64,000 nt of DNA from Francisella sp. LA112445. Its GTDB lineage: Bacteria > Pseudomonadota > Gammaproteobacteria > Francisellales > Francisellaceae. Both the position numbers and the translations under genes were made by a program. The number at the start of each line of letters is the position of its first letter. The first letter of the stretch is position 1. The notes below the pieces were generated by a model. The model saw only the letters and a program-made list of their open reading frames with translations. It had not been told where the DNA came from and searched no databases. This document shows positions 57,517 through 64,000 of this stretch, one piece after another. The DNA lies in NCBI RefSeq assembly GCF_012224145.1, contig NZ_CP041030.1, forward strand, positions 1,860,001 through 1,924,000. Direction: 5' to 3'.

Positions 57517-58479
57517 ATGGATTTAGCACTAATTTGGTTAATGATAATTGCATTCGCCCTACTGTTATATGTGATTTTAGATGGTTTTGCTCTAGGTATG
57601 GGAATATTATTTCCCTTCTTAGATAATCATCAAAGAGATATTGCAACGAGTATCTTATTACCAACATGGGATGGCAACCAGACATGGCTAGTTTTTGCTC
57701 TAGCATGCTTTTACGGTATGTTCCCCATTGCCTTTGCATACATTTTCCCTAAAATATATCTATCAGCTATTTTACTTGTAGTAATGATATTATTAAGGGG
57801 TATATGCTTCGAATTTAGACTAAAATCCTCGCAAAAAGGTATTGAAAATTGGGACCGCTTATTTTTTATATCATCTTTTGCAGCGACTTTCTTACAAGGC
57901 TATATAGTTGGAGAATTAATCGTTGGATTCCCTCATGGTGCTCTATATGATATAGGATTTTCTTCTGTTACAGGCTTAACTCTAGTCTTTGGTTATGCTC
58001 TATTAGGAGCTACTCGCTTAATACTAAAAACAGAAGATGACCTATTTATCAAAGCTAAACAGTTTGCTAAGAAATGTTCTAAAGTTTTGGTTATTCTAAT
58101 GATTGTGATTGGTATAATTACACCATTATACGTTAAACTTCCTTTTGATAATTTATATAAAATGATAATTCTAGGGGAGTTATTTGCGCTTACAATAGTA
58201 TGTGCATTTGTCTTAATAAAAGCTGTTGATGCAAAAAATCATGCTTTAGCTTATTGGCTTGCGGTTGGTATTTTTATATTTACTTATATAAGTATGTTAA
58301 CACTCATTTTTCCTTATATAATTCCTTACGAAATAACTTACTTACAAGCCAAAGCTAGTGATACAACTTTATTGTTTACACTAATACCTGCGATTATTAT
58401 GATACCTCTATTACTACTTTATACAAGTTATGCGTACTATATTTTTAGAGGGAAAACAAAAGAGAAGTTAAGCTATTAG
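57517..58479 (+). CDS. cydB: Cytochrome bd quinol oxidase subunit II
   Basis: CydB is the structural partner of CydA in the bd oxidase, which supports respiration at low oxygen and resists nitric oxide and cyanide. The 320 residues form about nine membrane helices. The start IWLMIIAFALLLYVILDGFA and the TWDGNQTWLVFA motif are diagnostic. It begins three nt after the cydA stop. No small CydX gene is seen between cydB and the next gene ten nt downstream. Confidence 0.95.
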   Translation: MDLALIWLMIIAFALLLYVILDGFALGMGILFPFLDNHQRDIATSILLPTWDGNQTWLVFALACFYGMFPIAFAYIFPKIYLSAILLVVMILLRGICFEFRLKSSQKGIENWDRLFFISSFAATFLQGYIVGELIVGFPHGALYDIGFSSVTGLTLVFGYALLGATRLILKTEDDLFIKAKQFAKKCSKVLVILMIVIGIITPLYVKLPFDNLYKMIILGELFALTIVCAFVLIKAVDAKNHALAYWLAVGIFIFTYISMLTLIFPYIIPYEITYLQAKASDTTLLFTLIPAIIMIPLLLLYTSYAYYIFRGKTKEKLSY

Positions 58480-58489
58480 GAGAACTAAT

Positions 58490-58933
58490 TTGAAAACTCT
58501 CAAAAACATTGATCTTTACTTAGGATACTTAGGACTAATCCCTTTCATTTTTTTAACAGTTTGTCTAACTTATAACTATGATTTCTCTATATTTGGCAAT
58601 AACTCTAAAGCTATTTGTAGTTACGGCCTAGTGATCGCTAGTTTTCTTGCTAGCACACACTGGGGGCGACAAATGAACCTAGCTGATCCTAGTAAAAAAC
58701 TAATACTAACAATCAGTAGCAACATAAATGTCATAGCAATATGGCTAGCATATCTTAGTTTAGATGCAAAAACCTTTGTCTTTGTACTAGCCATAGAGTT
58801 TCTAGTATTACTCAAAATCGACTACTATATTTATAAGGCAAAACTTACTGAATATAGGTACTTCTTCTGCATTAGACTACCTATAACAACCATTGTAGTG
58901 ATATTACTTGGAATATCATGGAGTGTAATATGA
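58490..58933 (+). CDS. DUF3429 membrane protein
   Basis: This 147-residue protein has four or five hydrophobic segments and the DUF3429 pattern (YLGYLGLIPFIFL and SFLASTHWGRQM). The start is TTG at 58490 with AGGAG seven bases ahead. The stop overlaps the next gene as ATGA. Function is unknown. The tight link to cydAB and to a flavoprotein suggests a respiratory or membrane-redox role, by context only. Confidence 0.8.
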   Translation: MKTLKNIDLYLGYLGLIPFIFLTVCLTYNYDFSIFGNNSKAICSYGLVIASFLASTHWGRQMNLADPSKKLILTISSNINVIAIWLAYLSLDAKTFVFVLAIEFLVLLKIDYYIYKAKLTEYRYFFCIRLPITTIVVILLGISWSVI

Positions 58934-59916
58934 AAAAAGTTGCTATCATTGGTGCTGGTTTAGCAGGATTAACTGTCGCGAATACCTTAAAAGGCTTAGC
59001 TGACATAACAATCTATGAGAAAGCTCGAGGTGTAAGTGGTAGGATGTCTACAAGATATGCTGACCCTTACTACTTTGACCATGGAGCTCAATATTTCACA
59101 GCAAAATCTCCTGAGTTTAAAGCCTTTATTCAACCTTTACTTAATAAAGGAATCATAAAGAATTGGCAAGCTGATTTTGTTGAAATAAAAGAGAGCAGAA
59201 TAGTAAATAAAAAAACTTGGAATGATGAGTATAACCACTATATTGGCTGCCCAAGAATGAATACAGTAGCTCAATATTTAGCCAAAGACTTAAATATTCT
59301 GTTAAACACTAGAGTTTCAAAAATAACAAAATCAAATCAGCAATGGTTTCTTTATGATGATAACGGTAGGCACTTAGGTGAGTATGACTGGGTTGTCTTA
59401 GCCATACCATCCGACCAGTTAAGAGAGGTCCTTCCAATAAAGACCAGCTTTTTTAATCAGATAACATCTATAAAAATGAGTGGTTGCTTTTCATTAATGC
59501 TTGGTTACAGTCGTAAAATCAACTTAGGTTTTGATACAGCTCTAGTTCATGATGAAATAGTTAGCTGGATATCTCTAAACAGCTCAAAGCCTGATCGAAA
59601 TACTCCTAGCTGTCTACTAATCCATTCATCAAACCAATGGGCTGATCAGCATATTGATGATCAGCGAGAGCAGATTCTTGATATAGTTTTTGATAGAGTC
59701 AAAAATATCTTAAACATTGATCTTTCAAACCCTGACTATAAAACTCTACATGCTTGGCGCTATGCAAATATACAAAAGCAAAATACCCAAGGATATTTTA
59801 TAGATGGGCTTCAAAATATAGCAGCTTGTGGAGACTGGTGTATTAAGGGCCGAGTAGAATCGGCTTTTACAAGTGGTTCTAAACTAGCTAATCAGATAAA
59901 AACTATTATTTCTTAA
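58930..59916 (+). CDS. Renalase-like FAD-dependent oxidoreductase
   Basis: This soluble flavoprotein of 328 residues begins MKKVAIIGAGLAGLTVANTL (dinucleotide-binding fold). It continues with YEKARGVSGRMSTRY and FDHGAQYFTAKSPEF, typical of renalase-like NAD/FAD oxidoreductases. The C-terminal AACGDWCIKGRVESAFTSG closes the FAD site. I use the ATG at 58930, which overlaps the previous stop and has GGAG six bases upstream; an in-frame ATG four codons earlier coincides with that site. Bacterial renalases oxidise mis-reduced dihydro-NAD isomers. That activity here is inference. Confidence 0.82.
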   Translation: MKKVAIIGAGLAGLTVANTLKGLADITIYEKARGVSGRMSTRYADPYYFDHGAQYFTAKSPEFKAFIQPLLNKGIIKNWQADFVEIKESRIVNKKTWNDEYNHYIGCPRMNTVAQYLAKDLNILLNTRVSKITKSNQQWFLYDDNGRHLGEYDWVVLAIPSDQLREVLPIKTSFFNQITSIKMSGCFSLMLGYSRKINLGFDTALVHDEIVSWISLNSSKPDRNTPSCLLIHSSNQWADQHIDDQREQILDIVFDRVKNILNIDLSNPDYKTLHAWRYANIQKQNTQGYFIDGLQNIAACGDWCIKGRVESAFTSGSKLANQIKTIIS

Positions 59917-59931
59917 TCTTAATTTCACTTA

Positions 59932-60960
59932 CTACCTTACCACAATATACTTAGCGGCTTCTTCAGCTGTAATTGTTCCAGCCTTAAGTAGATTTTCTAT
60001 ACTATGTTCCATTGTTGACATTCCTTTTGAAGTCCCAGTCTGCAATGCTGTATAAATCTGAGAAAGTTTATTCTCTTTTATCATATTTCGAATACCAGAG
60101 TTAGAAATAAGTACTTCATAACTAGCTACTCGGCCACCACCTTTACGTTTAAGTAGTCTTTGAGAAATGACTATCTGTAGAGATTCAGCTAACATATTTC
60201 GCACTAGCTCTTGCTCAGCGGGAGGAAACACCGAAATAACCCTATCAACAGTTTTAATAGCAGACATGGTATGTAAAGTTCCTAAAACCAAATGCCCAGT
60301 CTCAGCAGCCTCTAATGCTAGGCGAATAGTTTCTAAGTCCCTCATCTCACCGACAAGGATACAATCTGGATCCTCCCTAAGAGCTGATTTTAACGCTGCA
60401 TTAAAGCTTTTAGTATCTCTTTTTACTTCACGTTGATTCACCAATGCTCTTTGACTAACATGAACAAATTCAACAGGGTCCTCAATAGTTAAGATATGTG
60501 AGTCTTCTTTTTGGTTTATCTCGTTAACTAATGCTGCTAACGTACTACTTTTACCAGACCCTGTAGGCCCGGTTACGAGGATTAATCCACCTTTTTTAGC
60601 TTGTACATCTTTAAGAATACTTGGAGCCCCAAACTGGTCTAATGTAGGAATTTTATTCTCTAAACGACGAAAAACAGCCCCATATCCCCTATTATGGAAA
60701 AACGCATTAACCCTAAATCTAGCATCATTTTCTTTATCATCAATAGAAAAATCACACTCATAAGTATCAACTAGTTCTTCTTTTTGATCATCAGTCATTA
60801 TCTCTAAGAGCATTTGAGAAATCATTTTATCGTTTAATATTGGAGATGATTCTATATCAATCAAATCTCCATCTATTCTATATTTAGCTTTACAGCCAGA
60901 AGAAAGATGCAAATCTGATGCCTTTTTCTGTACACAAATAGTTAGTAGCTTTCTTATCAT
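59932..60960 (-). CDS. pilT: Twitching motility ATPase PilT
   Basis: PilT is the hexameric ATPase that retracts type IV pili. The 342 residues show LVTGPTGSGKSSTLAALVN (Walker A, 131-139), ILTIEDPVEFVH (Asp box), LREDPDCILVGEMRDLETI (Walker B) and GHLVLGTLHTMSAIKTVDR (His box). The GIRNMIKENK segment corresponds to the AIRNLIRE motif essential for retraction, which separates PilT from PilB and favours it over PilU. No other pilus gene is adjacent. It is convergent with the renalase-like gene, 15 nt apart. Confidence 0.93.
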   Translation of the reverse strand: MIRKLLTICVQKKASDLHLSSGCKAKYRIDGDLIDIESSPILNDKMISQMLLEIMTDDQKEELVDTYECDFSIDDKENDARFRVNAFFHNRGYGAVFRRLENKIPTLDQFGAPSILKDVQAKKGGLILVTGPTGSGKSSTLAALVNEINQKEDSHILTIEDPVEFVHVSQRALVNQREVKRDTKSFNAALKSALREDPDCILVGEMRDLETIRLALEAAETGHLVLGTLHTMSAIKTVDRVISVFPPAEQELVRNMLAESLQIVISQRLLKRKGGGRVASYEVLISNSGIRNMIKENKLSQIYTALQTGTSKGMSTMEHSIENLLKAGTITAEEAAKYIVVR

Positions 60961-60990
60961 ATATGTAAAATAGAGTCTAAATTACCTGTA

Positions 60991-61016
60991 ATAATAAAAC
61001 TTTATCACTAATAAAG
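60991..61016 (-). terminator. Weak AT-rich terminator candidate after acnA
   Basis: On the minus strand CTTTAT and ATAAAG flank TAGTG and are followed by TTTTATTATT, about 40 nt past the acnA stop and ahead of pilT. There are only 6 bp with little GC, so termination would be inefficient. Confidence 0.35.
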
Positions 61017-61054
61017 AATAAAAAATAGAGACTTGAAGAAAATTTATAGATTAA

Positions 61055-63889
61055 TTATTTGAATAACTTTTTAAAGAAATTAGCCATTTTTGAGAATGGG
61101 CAAGAAGAATCAGAAGATTCTGATGTTTCTATAGAATCTTGTGAATCTTTAGATTCTTTAGAACTAGCTTTATGCTCTACTGAGCTAGAGTCTTTTTTCT
61201 GAGCCATCATATCTTTTAAAACAGTTTGTAAAATACCACCATTTTTTAGATAATCAACATCAACATCAGCATCTAAACGTGCTAATGCTTCAAATGTTGT
61301 AGTATGAGCAGTCTTCGGATGTACAGCTTCTACAACAACTCTTTGACGAGGTTGAATATTGTTTAGGTTTTTAATGTTAAACATCTCAGAACCATCTAAC
61401 CCAAGAGTTTTAGCATTTTGACCATCAACATACTCAAGAGGTAACACGCCCATACCTACCAAGTTTGATCTATGAATTCTTTCATAGCTCTCAGCTATAA
61501 CAGCCTTAACACCTAATAAGAATGTACCTTTAGCAGCCCAGTCACGCGATGAACCAGTACCATACTCTTTACCAGCTAAGATAACTAATGGAATATCTTT
61601 TTCTTTATACTTCATCGCAGCATCAAATACATACTGTTGAGAACCATCAAGATGATATTTAGTAAAGCCACCTTCAACATTATCTAAAAGTAAGTTACGG
61701 ATACGAATATTTGCAAAAGTACCTCTCATCATAACTTCATGGTTACCACGACGAGAACCATATGAGTTAAAGTCTTTTTTCTCAACACCATGTGATTTTA
61801 GGTATTGTCCTGCAGGATAGTCTTCAGGTATCGCACCAGCTGGAGATATATGGTCAGTAGTTACAGAATCACCTAACATTAAAAGAGTTCTCGCCCCTTT
61901 AATATCTAAATTATCATTACCTTCAGCAAACTTCTCAAAGAAGTTCGGGCACTGAATGTAAGTTGATGACTTATCAAACTCATATAGTTTACCTTCAGGA
62001 GCGTCAAGTTTTTGCCAATCTTCTGTACCATCAAGTACTGTTGCATAAGCTTTTTTGAACATTTCTGAATTAATTACATCAGATTGAATAGCTGCGATTT
62101 CTTCAGTAGTTGGCCATACATCAGCAAGATATACGTTATTACCTTCAGCATCTACACCGATAGCATCTTCAATAGGATCAAAATCAACTGTACCAGCTAA
62201 AGCATAAGCTACTACATGGATAGGTGAAGCTAAATAGTTTGCTTTAACATGAGGGTTAATACGACCTTCAAAGTTACGGTTACCTGAACTTACAGAAGCT
62301 ACAACTAAATCTGCTTCATTAATTGCATTAACAACAGGCTCATCAAGAGGTCCAGAGTTACCAATACATGTAGTACAACCATATCCTACAAGGTTAAATC
62401 CTAAATTCTCAAGTTCTGGAAGTAAGTTTGCCTTCTCAAGGTATTGAGTTACAACTTGTGATCCCGGTGCTAAAGAAGTCTTAACAAAAGGTTTAACCTT
62501 TAGACCTTTCTCATTTGCTTTTTTAGCAAGTAAACCAGCACCTAATAGTAGTGATGGGTTTGATGTATTTGTACATGATGTAATTGCAGCAATAGCAAGT
62601 GAACCATGAGTAATAGATTCACCAAGCCCCTCTACTTCTGCAGATTTTTGCAACTGCTCTTGTGTTAAGCCAAAGCCATGTAAGCCTTGTTCATGAACTA
62701 GCGCCTCTGCAAAAGCTTTTTTCATATCATGGAACGCTACTCTATCTTGAGGACGCTTAGGACCTGCTAGGTTAGACTCAACTTCAGATAGATCGATTTC
62801 TACAATACTAGAATACTCTGGCTCTTCAGCTGGGTTTTCTCTAAATAGCAACTGCTCTTTATACATTTCACGCGCAGCATCAACAAGCTCACTACGGTTA
62901 GTATTGTTAAAGAAGTCTAAAGTCACTTCATCAACTGGGAAGAAACCAATAGTAGCACCATATTCTGGAGCCATGTTAGCAATTGTAGCTCTATCCGGTA
63001 AAGATAAGCTTTCTAGACCTTCGCCATAATACTCTACAAATTTACCTACCACACCATGCTTTCTAAGTGCTTCGGTGATTTTTAGAACTAAATCAGTTGC
63101 CGTTACACCAGTTTTTAATTTACCAGTAAGTTTCACACCTACAACATCTGGAAGTACCATATAGTATGGTTGACCAAGCATTACAGCTTCAGCCTCGATA
63201 CCACCAACACCCCAGCCTACTACACCAACACCGTTGATCATAGTAGTATGAGAATCTGTACCAACTAAAGTATCTGGATAAATTACATTTTCACCATTAA
63301 TATTTTTAACTAATGCACCTTTCGCAAGATACTCTAAGTTTACTTGGTGGATAATACCCATTCCAGGTGGTACAACTGTAAAGTCATCAAATGCTTTTTG
63401 TGCCCACTTAAGTAAACTATATCTTTCACCATTTCTTTCAAATTCTTTAGCTACGTTTTGTGCTAATGCTGTTTTTGTACCATAGTAATCTACTTGTACA
63501 GAATGGTCGATAACCATAGCTGTATCTACAAGAGGGTTAATTTTATCAGCATCTCCGCCAGCATCTTTTATAGCTTTTCTCATCGCTGCTAAATCAACTA
63601 CTGCTGGAACACCTGTAAAGTCTTGCATTACAACTCTAGCAGGCATATGTGGAATTTCTGGTCTAGAGCTAGCTTTCGCATCCCAGTCTAGCACCTTATT
63701 CATATCTTCTTCTTTTACTTTGTAACCATCGATGTTTCTTAATTGGTTTTCAAGTAACACTCTTATTGAATATGGTAGACGATTTACATCTTTACCAAGT
63801 TCTTGAGAAAGTTTTTTTAAGCTATATAGAGAATATTTATTTCCTTTATCTTCTATATTAAGCTTAGTGATATTTTTAATATCAGACAT
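61055..63889 (-). CDS. acnA: Aconitate hydratase A with extended C-terminal tail
   Basis: The enzyme interconverts citrate and isocitrate through a [4Fe-4S] cluster. Cluster cysteines lie in AITSCTNTSNPSLLLGAG and VGYGCTTCIGNSGPLDEP; SRDWAAKGTFLLGVKAVIAE belongs to the swivelling domain. The start is the ATG at 63889 (MSDIKNITKL), with GGAGG nine bases upstream; an earlier in-frame ATG overlaps that site. The product is 944 aa, about 50 longer than E. coli AcnA (891). The extra C-terminal residues after VLKDMMAQKK are Ser, Lys, Asp and Glu rich and end in CPFSKMANFFKKLFK, a hydrophobic-basic helix. Confidence 0.95.
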   Translation of the reverse strand: MSDIKNITKLNIEDKGNKYSLYSLKKLSQELGKDVNRLPYSIRVLLENQLRNIDGYKVKEEDMNKVLDWDAKASSRPEIPHMPARVVMQDFTGVPAVVDLAAMRKAIKDAGGDADKINPLVDTAMVIDHSVQVDYYGTKTALAQNVAKEFERNGERYSLLKWAQKAFDDFTVVPPGMGIIHQVNLEYLAKGALVKNINGENVIYPDTLVGTDSHTTMINGVGVVGWGVGGIEAEAVMLGQPYYMVLPDVVGVKLTGKLKTGVTATDLVLKITEALRKHGVVGKFVEYYGEGLESLSLPDRATIANMAPEYGATIGFFPVDEVTLDFFNNTNRSELVDAAREMYKEQLLFRENPAEEPEYSSIVEIDLSEVESNLAGPKRPQDRVAFHDMKKAFAEALVHEQGLHGFGLTQEQLQKSAEVEGLGESITHGSLAIAAITSCTNTSNPSLLLGAGLLAKKANEKGLKVKPFVKTSLAPGSQVVTQYLEKANLLPELENLGFNLVGYGCTTCIGNSGPLDEPVVNAINEADLVVASVSSGNRNFEGRINPHVKANYLASPIHVVAYALAGTVDFDPIEDAIGVDAEGNNVYLADVWPTTEEIAAIQSDVINSEMFKKAYATVLDGTEDWQKLDAPEGKLYEFDKSSTYIQCPNFFEKFAEGNDNLDIKGARTLLMLGDSVTTDHISPAGAIPEDYPAGQYLKSHGVEKKDFNSYGSRRGNHEVMMRGTFANIRIRNLLLDNVEGGFTKYHLDGSQQYVFDAAMKYKEKDIPLVILAGKEYGTGSSRDWAAKGTFLLGVKAVIAESYERIHRSNLVGMGVLPLEYVDGQNAKTLGLDGSEMFNIKNLNNIQPRQRVVVEAVHPKTAHTTTFEALARLDADVDVDYLKNGGILQTVLKDMMAQKKDSSSVEHKASSKESKDSQDSIETSESSDSSCPFSKMANFFKKLFK

Positions 63890-63913
63890 GCTATTAACCT
63901 CCGTAGATACCAT

Positions 63914-64000
63914 ATTTTTTTCGCATACGGGTATATTTTAACCTTTTAAAGCCTATTTGTATATAAAATAACGCCTGCTACAGCTCCGCTTTTGATTTAA
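63914..64000. other. acnA upstream region at the right edge
   Basis: This is AT-rich sequence with no gene that can be identified. The last 40 nt hold short open frames on both strands that could be the end of a neighbouring gene, but there is too little to judge. Confidence 0.3.

Noticed and set aside
57422-57739. Minus-strand 105-codon frame across the cydA-cydB junction
   Set aside because: It is antisense to two conserved genes and has no recognisable motif.

Overview
The window is AT-rich bacterial chromosome, and gene content plus gene order point to a gammaproteobacterium of the genus Francisella or a close relative. Supporting this are the run of MFS carriers with the FFIRA.PG-type N-terminus typical of that group, a histidine kinase of QseC type with no response regulator beside it, the msbA-lpxK pair, and tRNA-Tyr/Gly/Thr-tuf-tRNA-Trp next to secE-nusG-rplKAJL-rpoB. 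The species cannot be settled from this window. I see no insertion sequence, prophage, CRISPR array or rRNA operon; nearly everything is intact chromosomal core or genus-level accessory sequence.

Layout. 1-7.8 kb (minus strand): the transcription/translation block. A promoter at 7815-7843 should drive tRNA-Tyr, tRNA-Gly, tRNA-Thr, tuf and tRNA-Trp, ending at a strong intrinsic terminator at 6159-6192. Next come secE, nusG, rplK, rplA, rplJ, rplL and the 5' two thirds of rpoB. Leader hairpins sit before rplK and rplJ and between rplL and rpoB. 8-16.4 kb (minus): an MFS carrier, glpK, glpD, glpF, two tandem paralogous membrane proteins of unknown function, a minimal MscS-like channel and a Dda/RecD-like SF1 helicase. 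These genes are closely packed and some overlap, so they may be one glycerol-utilisation/osmotic operon.

16.7-29.6 kb: another MFS carrier (plus), then on the minus strand a FUSC-like/HlyD-like exporter pair, uvrD, two tandem peptide:H+ symporters, a Wzx-like flippase, ftsY and a FimV-like LysM protein. 29.6-41.7 kb (minus): prfC, then polA-coaX-deoB-deoC-nupC-tmk, which reads as a nucleoside salvage unit behind polA, then msbA-lpxK. 41.8-49.4 kb (plus): cca, dsbB, an RND efflux adaptor and pump, and a third MFS carrier.

49.4-64 kb: a TudS-YbgA type fusion, a MarC-family protein, a two-gene ATP-grasp/N-formylglutamate-amidohydrolase-like module of unknown pathway (51.2-53.5 kb), the QseC-like kinase, a YfcH-like epimerase, cydAB with a DUF3429 protein and a renalase-like flavoprotein, pilT, and acnA with an unusual C-terminal tail.

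The best candidates for undescribed biology are the ATP-grasp/amidohydrolase pair, the paralogous membrane proteins with the truncated MscS behind glpF, a possible attenuator ahead of cydA, and the extra membrane segments on the RND adaptor. Functions come from motif and family recognition by eye; no database search was possible.
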